Shown: piece after piece, positions 40,385 to 47,596 of the stretch | Layout: each line of letters begins with the position of its first letter | Position numbering within the stretch: the stretch's first letter is position 1 | Source of the DNA: Acidovorax sp. NO-1 | Lineage (GTDB): Bacteria > Pseudomonadota > Gammaproteobacteria > Burkholderiales > Burkholderiaceae_C | DNA length: 64,000 nucleotides | Assembly: GCF_000238595.1 (NCBI RefSeq) | Contig: NZ_AGTS01000078.1 | Location: forward strand, 186,001 to 250,000 | Reading direction: 5' to 3' | The notes under the pieces: model-generated | Database searches by the model: none | What the model was told of the DNA's origin: nothing | What the model saw: the letters and a program-made list of their open reading frames with translations, nothing else | Position numbers and translations under genes: made by a program

Positions 40385-40684
40385 ATGAACCGCCGCCACT
40401 ACGCAGTCACCCTGCAGCAAGCCAGCGAGGAATCTCCCACGCTGGCCAAGCTCACAGCGCTGACGCGTGACTCGAGTGAACGGCTCAAAGCCATTGAAAT
40501 GCTGATTCCCGCCACTTTGCGCCCCGCCTTGCAGGCAGGCCCCATTGACGGAGACTGCTGGTGCCTTCTGGTCAAAAGCAATGCTGCGGCGGCGAAAATA
40601 CGCCAGCTGCTGCCTGCTTTACAGGCACATTTACGCAGCCGGGGGTGGGAGGTTAACGCGATTCGCCTGAAAGTTCAAACCTGA
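40385..40684 (+). CDS. DciA-like (DUF721) protein
   Basis: 99 residues from ATG 40385 (MNRRHYAVTLQQASEESPTL). The DUF721/DciA domain covers nearly all of it, with LIPATLRPALQAGPIDGDCW and the LLVKSNAAAAKIRQLLPALQ segment. In other bacteria lacking DnaC, DciA proteins load the replicative helicase DnaB. That role is inferred here from family only, and the protein is short. Divergent from the M23 peptidase gene with 31 bp between starts. Confidence 0.75.
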   Translation: MNRRHYAVTLQQASEESPTLAKLTALTRDSSERLKAIEMLIPATLRPALQAGPIDGDCWCLLVKSNAAAAKIRQLLPALQAHLRSRGWEVNAIRLKVQT

Positions 40685-40729
40685 GGGCAGGGGTCAGAAC
40701 CTTGGGAACGCTGAAGAAAACAAGAGACA

Positions 40730-40805
40730 TGGTGCCGGTTGTCGGAATCGAACTGACGACCTACCGCTTACAAGGCGGGTGCTCTACCAACTGAGCTAAA
40801 CCGGC
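40730..40805 (-). tRNA. tRNA-Thr (anticodon TGT)
   Basis: 76-nt cloverleaf on the minus strand with encoded CCA. Acceptor GCCGGTT/AACCGGC, D-arm GCTCAGTTGGTAGAGC, anticodon loop CTTGTAA with TGT, T-arm GTTCGATTC. The 27-43 pair is a C-T mismatch. Reads ACA and related Thr codons. Confidence 0.95.
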
Positions 40806-40855
40806 GCAGGCTGCATTTTATCGTGGAAAAAGCAGCACAAAAGAACAAAACGCGC

Positions 40856-41407
40856 TTATTTCACACGCTTCAGCGCGGGTCGTGCGCCGCCCGACGCAGG
40901 CGGTGGCCGCGGCGCGTCGCCGCCCTCGTCGCCACCCTTCGCGCCATCATCCGTAGACACCAGCTGGACCACACGTTCATCGACAACTGCGGGCGCACCG
41001 CCGGCTGCGACAGCATCTCCAGGGGACACCACTTCCGGCAGCGTTGGCGCAATGGCCCCGGGAACGGCACCTCCGCCGAGCACGTCCACAGGGGGCGGAA
41101 AAGCCATGCCTTGTCCGTTCTCACGGGCATAGATGGCGATCACCCGCCCGACCGGCACAAGGATCTCACGCGGCTTGCCGCCAAACCGGGCCTTGAACTC
41201 GATGAAATCGTTGCCCAGCTGCAATGCACTGGTCGCATCAAAACTGATGTTCAGAACGATCTCACCGTCCTTCACATACTCACGCGGCACCTGTACGGAA
41301 TCGTCCACGCGCACCGCCACATAGGGCGTGAGTCCATTGTCGGTGCACCACTCGTAAAGGGCACGGATGAGATACGGGCGCGTGGAGGTCGATTCCTGTG
41401 CGGTCAT
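40856..41407 (-). CDS. sspB: ClpXP specificity-enhancing factor SspB
   Basis: Adaptor that binds ssrA-tagged proteins and delivers them to ClpXP. 183 residues. The SspB fold spans about 8-115, with TRPYLIRALYEWCTDNGLTP and VGRVIAIYARENGQGMAF. A long low-complexity linker (Gly/Ala/Val) leads to a basic C-terminal ClpX-binding tail (RPALKRVK), matching the E. coli XB peptide layout. It follows sspA by 49 bp, the conserved sspA-sspB pair. Confidence 0.94.
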   Translation of the reverse strand: MTAQESTSTRPYLIRALYEWCTDNGLTPYVAVRVDDSVQVPREYVKDGEIVLNISFDATSALQLGNDFIEFKARFGGKPREILVPVGRVIAIYARENGQGMAFPPPVDVLGGGAVPGAIAPTLPEVVSPGDAVAAGGAPAVVDERVVQLVSTDDGAKGGDEGGDAPRPPPASGGARPALKRVK

Positions 41408-41456
41408 GAGGGCTCTAGGCTGCTGCGGTGGATAAACGTATGAGACAGGCCGCAGA

Positions 41457-42068
41457 TTACTTGCGCATGACCTTTTCTGAAGGCGTCAGCGCTTCGATAT
41501 AGGCCGGGCGCGAAAAGATGCGTTCCGCATACTTGAGCAGCGGGGCAGCGTTCTTGGACAGGTCAATACCGTAGTAGTCAAGGCGCCAGAGCAATGGAGC
41601 GATCGCCACATCCAGCATGGAGAAGTTGTCGCCCAGCATGTACTTGTTCTTGAGGAACACGGGGGCGAGCTGCGTCAGGCGGTCACGAATGTGAGCACGC
41701 GCCTTCTCCAGCGCCTTCTCGTTGCCCTTCGTGGCCCGCGATTCGAGGATGTTCACATGGACGAACAGTTCCTTCTCGAAGTTGAGCAGGAACAGGCGCA
41801 CGCGCGCGCGATCCACCGGGTCGCCAGGCATCAGCTGGGGATGGGGGAAGCGCTCGTCGATGTACTCGTTGATGATGTTCGACTCATACAGGATCAGATC
41901 GCGCTCGACCAGAATCGGAACCTGGCCATAGGGGTTCATCACACTGATGTCTTCGGGCTTGTTGTACAGGTCCACATCGCGGATTTCAAAATCCATGCCT
42001 TTTTCGAACAGGACAAAACGGCAGCGGTGGGAGAAGGGACAGGTCGTACCCGAGTAAAGCACCATCAT
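41457..42068 (-). CDS. sspA: Stringent starvation protein A (GST-fold RNA polymerase partner)
   Basis: RNA polymerase-associated protein with a glutathione S-transferase fold but no expected transferase activity. 203 residues (E. coli 212). N-terminal thioredoxin-like part MMVLYSGTTCPFSHRCRFVL and NPYGQVPILVERDLILYESN, then an all-helical C-terminal domain with YMLGDNFSMLDVAIAPLLWR. ATG 42068 with AGGAG upstream (AGGAGCCTCCCACC). Two hairpins separate it from the petABC genes. Expression may come from read-through or an unseen promoter between them. Confidence 0.94.
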   Translation of the reverse strand: MMVLYSGTTCPFSHRCRFVLFEKGMDFEIRDVDLYNKPEDISVMNPYGQVPILVERDLILYESNIINEYIDERFPHPQLMPGDPVDRARVRLFLLNFEKELFVHVNILESRATKGNEKALEKARAHIRDRLTQLAPVFLKNKYMLGDNFSMLDVAIAPLLWRLDYYGIDLSKNAAPLLKYAERIFSRPAYIEALTPSEKVMRK

Positions 42069-42081
42069 GGTGGGAGGCTCC

Positions 42082-42120
42082 TAAAAATCAAAAGAGTGGG
42101 ACGCCAAAAGCGCCCACTCT
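42082..42120 (-). terminator. Hairpin with T-tract between petC and sspA (second of two)
   Basis: On the minus strand AGAGTGGG plus CGC pairs with GCG plus CCCACTCT across a short bulge, followed by TTTGATTTTT. It ends just before the sspA ribosome-binding site, so it could also attenuate sspA. Confidence 0.65.
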
Positions 42121-42125
42121 GCAAA

Positions 42126-42153
42126 AAACCATTGGCACCCCGTGAAGGGTGCC
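42126..42153 (-). terminator. Terminator after petC (first of two)
   Basis: On the minus strand GGCACCC, six-base loop, GGGTGCC, then AATGGTTTTTTG. Lies 25 bp past the petC stop. Confidence 0.8.
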
Positions 42154-42177
42154 TGCGTTGGTTCGGCTCTGTGCGTG

Positions 42178-42936
42178 TTACTTCACGTCCTTCCAGAAGG
42201 CCGCATTGAGCCTCCAGGCAATCAGGGTGAAAACGCCCAGGAAAATCAGCACCCAGACGCCCACGCGCTTGCGTGTGTTTTGCGCGGGTTCGCCCATCCA
42301 CTGCATGTAGTTCACCAGGTCACCCACGGTCTGGTCATACTGAAGCGGGGTCATGAGGCCAGGCTTGACCTGTTCCCAACCCTTGAAGACCTGGGTCTTG
42401 TGACCATGGCTTTCATGCTCCTCGAAGACCGGACGCCGGTCGCCCTGCAACTCCCACAACACATGGGGCATTCCCACGTTGGGAAACACGAGGTTGTTCC
42501 AGCCTGTGGGCTTGGTGTCGTCACGGTAGTACGTGCGCAGGTAGGTGTAAAGGTAGTCAGCACCCGAGCCGCCAGCACCCGCCCGCGAACGGGCAATCAC
42601 TGTCAGGTCGGGAGGATTGGCACCGAACCATGCCTTCGCCTGTTTGGGGTCAATGGCTGCCTTCATGGTCTCGCCGACCTTGTCGGTCGTGAACAGCAGG
42701 TTGTCCTTGACCTGCTGGTCGGTCAATCCGATGTCCTTGAGCCGATTGAACCGCATGAAGGCTGCAGAGTGGCAGTTCAGGCAGTAGTTGACGAATACCT
42801 TGGCGCCATTTTGCAAGGAGGCCAGATCGTTCGTCTTGACTGGCGCCTTGTCCAGCGGAATGCCACCGCCGGCGGCCAGTGCAGAGCCGGCAGCAAAACC
42901 CAGGGCGGCCACCAGCGTGAGGATGATTTTCTTCAT
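42178..42936 (-). CDS. petC: Cytochrome c1 of the bc1 complex
   Basis: Passes electrons from the Rieske protein to a soluble cytochrome c in the ubiquinol oxidase (complex III) pathway. 252 residues. N-terminal signal sequence MKKIILTLVAALGFAAGSAL. Covalent haem site CLNCHS (about 54-59), a methionine axial ligand expected in the second half, and a C-terminal membrane anchor VLIFLGVFTLIAWRLNAAFW. It follows petB by 18 bp in the petABC operon. Confidence 0.96.
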   Translation of the reverse strand: MKKIILTLVAALGFAAGSALAAGGGIPLDKAPVKTNDLASLQNGAKVFVNYCLNCHSAAFMRFNRLKDIGLTDQQVKDNLLFTTDKVGETMKAAIDPKQAKAWFGANPPDLTVIARSRAGAGGSGADYLYTYLRTYYRDDTKPTGWNNLVFPNVGMPHVLWELQGDRRPVFEEHESHGHKTQVFKGWEQVKPGLMTPLQYDQTVGDLVNYMQWMGEPAQNTRKRVGVWVLIFLGVFTLIAWRLNAAFWKDVK

Positions 42937-42954
42937 TGTTGTTCTCTCCTGGGC

Positions 42955-44367
42955 TCAGTGCGCCACAAAGGTCACGCGGTCAGGCACGGGCTTCGGCTCG
43001 CCGATACGGCTCCACCAGGGCATCAGCAGGAAGAACCCGAAATAGAACAGCGTACCCACCTGCGACACTCGCTCACCAATGGGGGAAGGAGGCTGAACAC
43101 CCAAATAGCCCAGGATCAGGAAGATGATCACAAATACGGCATACAGGTACTTGTGCCAGTCGGGGCGGTAACGGATCGACTTGACCGGGCTGTGGTCCAG
43201 CCAGGGCAGGAAGAACAGGATGATCACGGCACCACCCATCACCACCACGCCCCAGAACTTGGCGTCAATCGACAGCATCAGCACGATGGCGACAGCCGCA
43301 GCGCCCACAATGCCTGCCTTGACGAAGCTCGGCAATTTGGCCTTGAACACCCCGAAAGCAGCACCGGCAACCACACACAGGACCAGCACGTACATCATTT
43401 CCGTGGTGATCGCGCGCAGCATCGAGTAGAACGGCGTGAAGTACCAGACTGGCGCAATGTGCAGCGGCGTCACCAGCGGGTCAGCCGGGATGAAGTTGTT
43501 GTACTCCAGGAAGTAGCCACCAAACTCGGGCGCGAAGAACACCACGGCCGTGAACGCCATCAGGAACATGCTCAGCGCGAAGATGTCGTGCACCGTGTAG
43601 TAGGGGTGGAACGGCACGCCATCAAGCGGCTTGCCATTGGCATCCTTGGGCGCCTTGGGGCCCTTGATCTCCACGCCATCGGGGTTGTTGGAACCCACGT
43701 CGTGCAGCGCCAGCAAGTGGGCCACCACCAGACCCAGCAGCACCAGCGGCACAGCGATCACATGGAAGCTGAAGAAGCGGTTCAGCGTGGCATCACCCAC
43801 CACGAAGTCGCCACGGATCAACAGGGCCAGATCGGGGCCGATGAAAGGAATGGCGGCAAACAGGTTCACGATCACCTGGGCGCCCCAGTACGACATCTGG
43901 CCCCAGGGCAGCAGGTAGCCCATGAAGGCCTCGGCCATCAGGCACAGGAAGATGGCGCAGCCAAAAATCCAGACCAACTCGCGCGGCTTGCGGTAGCTGC
44001 CGTAGATGAGCCCCCGGAACATGTGCAGATAGACCACCACAAAGAAGGCCGAGGCCCCTGTGGAGTGCATGTAGCGGATCAGCCAGCCCCAGGGCACATC
44101 ACGCATGATGTACTCGACCGAAGCAAACGCCAGGTTGGCGTCGGGCTTGTAGTGCATGACCAGGAAGATGCCGGTCACGATCTGGATCACCAGCACCACC
44201 AGTGCCAGCGAGCCGAAGATGTACCAGAAGTTGAAGTTCTTCGGAGCGTAGTACTCCGACATGTGCACGCGATAGGCGTCAAACGCGGTCGGGAAGCGGT
44301 TCTCGAACCAGTTCGTGACCTTGGCGCCTGCCGACGCGTTGGGGGAGATTTCCTTGAATTCAGCCAT
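42955..44367 (-). CDS. petB: Cytochrome b of the bc1 complex
   Basis: Membrane core of complex III that oxidises ubiquinol at Qo and reduces ubiquinone at Qi. 470 residues, longer than mitochondrial cytochrome b because of N- and C-terminal extensions. About eight to nine membrane helices. The two haem histidine pairs lie in helices with LVMHYKPD and FSFHVIAVPLVLLGLVVAHL; GWLIRYMHSTGAS and the Qo-site PPHI-type region are replaced by the local PEFGGYFLEYNNFIPADPLV block with the conserved PE. Between petA and petC. Confidence 0.96.
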   Translation of the reverse strand: MAEFKEISPNASAGAKVTNWFENRFPTAFDAYRVHMSEYYAPKNFNFWYIFGSLALVVLVIQIVTGIFLVMHYKPDANLAFASVEYIMRDVPWGWLIRYMHSTGASAFFVVVYLHMFRGLIYGSYRKPRELVWIFGCAIFLCLMAEAFMGYLLPWGQMSYWGAQVIVNLFAAIPFIGPDLALLIRGDFVVGDATLNRFFSFHVIAVPLVLLGLVVAHLLALHDVGSNNPDGVEIKGPKAPKDANGKPLDGVPFHPYYTVHDIFALSMFLMAFTAVVFFAPEFGGYFLEYNNFIPADPLVTPLHIAPVWYFTPFYSMLRAITTEMMYVLVLCVVAGAAFGVFKAKLPSFVKAGIVGAAAVAIVLMLSIDAKFWGVVVMGGAVIILFFLPWLDHSPVKSIRYRPDWHKYLYAVFVIIFLILGYLGVQPPSPIGERVSQVGTLFYFGFFLLMPWWSRIGEPKPVPDRVTFVAH

Positions 44368-44378
44368 GTCGATATACC

Positions 44379-44975
44379 TCAGGCCTTCTTGTCTTCGCCG
44401 ATCAACAGCACCGTGTCGGACAGATACATGTGCGGCGGCACTTCCAGGTTGTCAGGCGCCGGCTTGTTTTTGAAGACCCGGCCGGCCACGTCGAACGTGG
44501 AACCATGGCAGGCGCAGAGGAATCCACCGTGCCAGTCGTCCGGCAGCGATGGCTGGGGACCAGTCTGAAACTTGTCCCCGGGCGAGCAGCCCAGATGGGT
44601 GCAGATGCCAACACCCACGAACACCTCGGGCTTGATCGAGCGATGCTGGTTCTTGGCGTACTCCGGCGTGGGGTACGTATTGCGATCCGACTTGGGATCG
44701 GCCAGCTGGGACTCGGTCTGAGCGAGAGACTCGAGCTGCTGGGGGGTGCGCTTGAGGATCCACACCGGTTTGCCGCGCCATTCAACGGTCAGCTTTTCAC
44801 CGGGCTGCAAGGTGGAGATATCCACCTCCACAGCGGCACCGGCCGCTCTGGCTTTTTCCGAAGGCTGGAAACTACTGACGAAAGGCACTGCTACGGCCAC
44901 TCCGCCAGCGGCACCGGCACATCCGGACGCAATCAGCCACGTCCTTTTACTGGTGTCGACTGGTGTGTCACTCAT
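44379..44975 (-). CDS. petA: Rieske iron-sulfur protein of the bc1 complex
   Basis: Carries the 2Fe-2S cluster that takes the first electron from ubiquinol. 198 residues. An N-terminal anchor with a twin-arginine-less TSKRTWLIASGCAGAAGG (KR pair) suggests Tat-type export of a folded protein. Cluster ligands are in CTHLGCSPG (about 127-135) and CACHGSTFD (about 151-159), each giving one Cys and one His plus the disulfide cysteines. First gene of petABC, transcribed away from mscL. Confidence 0.96.
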   Translation of the reverse strand: MSDTPVDTSKRTWLIASGCAGAAGGVAVAVPFVSSFQPSEKARAAGAAVEVDISTLQPGEKLTVEWRGKPVWILKRTPQQLESLAQTESQLADPKSDRNTYPTPEYAKNQHRSIKPEVFVGVGICTHLGCSPGDKFQTGPQPSLPDDWHGGFLCACHGSTFDVAGRVFKNKPAPDNLEVPPHMYLSDTVLLIGEDKKA

Positions 44976-45061
44976 GGGGATCCTCGGTAAACATCGCTAT
45001 TGTTGGGTCAACCGCGAATTGTAGCGGAGTGAAAATGGTTATTTCAATGTGAAGAACTGGC

Positions 45062-45089
45062 TTGACAGTGTGCGGAGTCGGGCAATACT
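45062..45089 (+). promoter_or_regulatory. Candidate mscL promoter
   Basis: -35 TTGACA (45062-45067), 16-bp spacer, -10 AATACT (45084-45089). A strong sigma-70 match 31 bp before the mscL ATG. Confidence 0.7.
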
Positions 45090-45120
45090 CCGGCATCACC
45101 ATTTAAACAAGGAGTACAAC

Positions 45121-45552
45121 ATGGGGATGATGCAAGAGTTCAGGGAGTTTGCGGTCAAGGGCAATGTGATTGATCTTGCGGTAGGCGTGATCATCGGAGC
45201 CGCGTTTGGCAAGATTGTGGATTCGGTGGTGTCCGACCTGATCATGCCAGTGGTGGGACTCGTGTTCGGCAAGCTCGACTTTTCGAACCTCTTCGTGGTG
45301 CTCGGCACTGTTCCACCAGGCACCGCCATGACACTGGACGCCCTCAAGAAGGCTGGCGTGCCGGTGTTTGCATATGGCAACTTCCTGACCGTGGCTGTCA
45401 ACTTCTTCATTCTGGCATTCATCATCTTTGTGATGATCAAGCAGATCAACCGCCTCAAGCGTGAAGCCCCGCCGCCCGCCCCGGCAGCGCCCGCCGCCGC
45501 CCCGGAAGACATTGTTCTGCTGCGGGAAATCAGGGACAGCCTGAAGAAATAG
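45121..45552 (+). CDS. mscL: Large-conductance mechanosensitive channel
   Basis: Homopentameric inner-membrane channel that opens under hypo-osmotic shock. 143 residues from ATG 45121 with AAGGAG 7 bp upstream. It begins [20 protein letters not shown]. The pore helix is [20 protein letters not shown], and the second membrane helix [20 protein letters not shown] lies at about 84-103. A Pro/Ala-rich linker precedes the C-terminal helical bundle [15 protein letters not shown]. Monocistronic with its own promoter. Confidence 0.97.
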   Translation: MGMMQEFREFAVKGNVIDLAVGVIIGAAFGKIVDSVVSDLIMPVVGLVFGKLDFSNLFVVLGTVPPGTAMTLDALKKAGVPVFAYGNFLTVAVNFFILAFIIFVMIKQINRLKREAPPPAPAAPAAAPEDIVLLREIRDSLKK

Positions 45553-45594
45553 CCCTCTCGCGCCCGCATGTCCAGCGGGCAGCGGCACGCGTTT

Positions 45595-46623
45595 TCAGGC
45601 CGTAAGCGCACGCGCCATGCGCACGGCTTCCACAAGGCTTGCGGCATCGGCCACCCCGCGTCCGGCGATGTCAAACGCAGTGCCGTGGTCTGGACTGGTG
45701 CGAACCAGAGGCAGGCCCAGCGTCACGTTCACCCCTTTGTCCACGCCCAGGTACTTGACCGGAATCAACCCCTGGTCGTGGTACATCGCAATGACCACGT
45801 CAAATTCGCCCACGTGGCCAGGTACATGGCGAGACCGCATGAACACCGTATCGGGTGCGAAAGGGCCGTATACATCCAGCCCCTGTGCGCGCGCAGCCTT
45901 GAGCGCGGGGGCTATCACTTCGATCTCTTCGCTGCCAAACAGCCCCCCCTCTCCAGCATGGGGGTTGAGCCCGGCCACCGCGATGCGCGGCGCGCGGCCC
46001 AGACTGCGGGCCAAGGCTGCGTGCGTGATCTGCAGCGTCTCCAAGATGTTGTCCGTCGTGACTGCAGCAATGGCATCGCGCAGCGACATGTGGATACTGA
46101 CCAGCACCGTACGCAGCTCATCGCTCGCGAGCATCATGCGCACGGGCATCTGCGCCAGCCCCACGCCCTGGTGCGCAGCAGCCTCCGCCTGCAGCAACTC
46201 GGTGTGTCCCGGAAACTCCACCCCCGCTGCCGACAAAGCTTCTTTATGCAGCGGGGCAGTGACCAGCCCCGCCACTTCACCGTGCAGCGCAGCGCGCGCG
46301 GCCCAGATCACGCAGTCGGCAGCGGCCCGCCCAGCGTCTGCGCTGACCTCCCCCCAGGGCTGTGGCCCCGCAATACCCGGCAACTGCAGGACAGGGATAC
46401 ATCGAGGAGGCACACCGAGCGCATCGGCAGGGCTCCCTATCAGCGCTACAGGCACCATCGGAACGCCCGGCCGCACGATGGCTTGCCCGGCACGCCGCAG
46501 TGTGGCCACATCGCCCACCACGAAACAGCCCCGCAAAGCGTCTGGCGCGTCGCGAAATGCCTTGGCGACGATTTCAGGGCCAATGCCTGCGGAGTCTCCC
46601 TGGGTGATGGCTAAGGGCTGCAT
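45595..46623 (-). CDS. pdxA: 4-hydroxythreonine-4-phosphate dehydrogenase
   Basis: NAD(P)-dependent oxidation and decarboxylation of 4-phosphohydroxy-L-threonine in pyridoxal-phosphate synthesis. 342 residues (E. coli 329). It begins MQPLAITQGDSAGIGPEIVA, the PdxA signature. Metal-binding histidines lie in FPGHTELLQ, GLNPHAGEGGLFG and AMYHDQGLIPVKYLG; the catalytic-site LHKEAL segment is present. A repeat copy lies upstream in the gap to the Nif3-like gene. Confidence 0.95.
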   Translation of the reverse strand: MQPLAITQGDSAGIGPEIVAKAFRDAPDALRGCFVVGDVATLRRAGQAIVRPGVPMVPVALIGSPADALGVPPRCIPVLQLPGIAGPQPWGEVSADAGRAAADCVIWAARAALHGEVAGLVTAPLHKEALSAAGVEFPGHTELLQAEAAAHQGVGLAQMPVRMMLASDELRTVLVSIHMSLRDAIAAVTTDNILETLQITHAALARSLGRAPRIAVAGLNPHAGEGGLFGSEEIEVIAPALKAARAQGLDVYGPFAPDTVFMRSRHVPGHVGEFDVVIAMYHDQGLIPVKYLGVDKGVNVTLGLPLVRTSPDHGTAFDIAGRGVADAASLVEAVRMARALTA

Positions 46624-46631
46624 GGTGGTTG

Positions 46632-46699
46632 TTTCAAAGCAAAATCGGGCTCCAGCGCTTTCTGGATAAGCGCCAATAGCTACATTATTAATAGCAAAC
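46632..46699 (+). repeat. Palindromic repeat copy 10
   Basis: TTTCAAAGCAAAATCGGGC, CAGCGCTTTCTGGATAAGCG, then TAGCTACATTATTAATAGC. A full-length copy in the pdxA / Nif3-like gap; both genes lie on the minus strand. Confidence 0.87.
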
Positions 46700-46718
46700 G
46701 ACGTGGCACAGGGCCCAC

Positions 46719-47480
46719 TCAGGCGGGGTTGTCGATCTCGATGAACTGGTGATCCAGGCCGAGTTGATGGGCCACCTGCGCCGCCACCGCTGGTGCGCCA
46801 TAGCGTTCGGTCGCATGGTGGCCTGCAGCAATGAACCCGACGCCCGTCTCGCGCGCCAAGTGCGCCTGGGGTTCGGAAATTTCACCGGTCACAAATACAT
46901 CTGCGCCCGCAGCAATTGCCGCCTCGAAATACCCCTGCGCCCCACCCGTGCACCAGGCTACGCGGCGAATAGGCCTCTGCGCTCCAGCGCTGTCGGGTGG
47001 CACCCATGTCACTGCGCGGCCCAGGGCCCTGGCAACATGGTCTGCGAGCGACTGCCCGCTGGCAAACGCGGCGGGTGCGGCAAAGCCCAGATCCTGATCG
47101 CCGAAACGCGCATCGGGAGCCAGCCCCAGGACGCGGCCGAGTTGTGCGTTGTTGCCCAACTCAGGGTGGGCATCCAGTGGCAGGTGGTAGGCGAACAGAT
47201 TGATGTCATGCGCCAGCAGCAGCTGGAGCCGTTGCTTCATCCACCCCGTCACACGGCCATCCTGTCCGCGCCAAAACAGGCCATGGTGCACAAAGATGGC
47301 ATCAGCCCCGGCCGCAATGGCGGCTTCGATCAGTGCGCGGCTGGCCGTCACGCCACTCACGACATGCGCAATCTCGGGCTTGCCCTCCACCTGCAGCCCG
47401 TTGGGGCCGTAGTCCTTGAAGCGCTCGGGTTGCAACAGGCCATCGAAAGCCTGCAGAAGTTCAGTACGGGAAATACTCAT
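46719..47480 (-). CDS. Nif3-like dinuclear metal centre protein
   Basis: Hexameric metal-binding protein of the NIF3/YbgI/DUF34 family, possibly a GTP cyclohydrolase 1 type 2 relative; the true function is not settled. 253 residues. It begins MSISRTELLQAFDGLLQPER. Metal ligands are seen in IFVHHGLFW (about 64-72), HLPLDAHPELGNNAQLG and the C-terminal AAGHHATERYG. No adjacent gene suggests a pathway. The terminator of the TRAP operon lies just upstream of its start. Confidence 0.9.
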   Translation of the reverse strand: MSISRTELLQAFDGLLQPERFKDYGPNGLQVEGKPEIAHVVSGVTASRALIEAAIAAGADAIFVHHGLFWRGQDGRVTGWMKQRLQLLLAHDINLFAYHLPLDAHPELGNNAQLGRVLGLAPDARFGDQDLGFAAPAAFASGQSLADHVARALGRAVTWVPPDSAGAQRPIRRVAWCTGGAQGYFEAAIAAGADVFVTGEISEPQAHLARETGVGFIAAGHHATERYGAPAVAAQVAHQLGLDHQFIEIDNPA

Positions 47481-47508
47481 GCCCGTATTGTCGCTGCCGC
47501 CCCATGTA

Positions 47509-47532
47509 AAAAGGCGCCACCAGGGCGCCTTG
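47509..47532 (-). terminator. Terminator after the TRAP permease gene
   Basis: On the minus strand AAGGCGCC, short loop, GGCGCCTT, then TTTACATG. About 65 bp past the dctM stop and just before the Nif3-like gene. Confidence 0.75.
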
Positions 47533-47596
47533 GCGTCGCAGCGAGCCCTGGCCCGCCTGCTAGTGTCCCGAGCACCAGGGAAGGCTCACATCCGCG

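Noticed and set aside
40730-40805. tRNA-Thr as an integration site for a mobile island
   Set aside because: No integrase, direct repeat of the tRNA end or atypical genes are seen on either side.
42142-44568. Open frame of about 800 codons opposite petC and petB
   Set aside because: Covers two genes with clear cofactor motifs on the minus strand; its own product has no recognisable domain.
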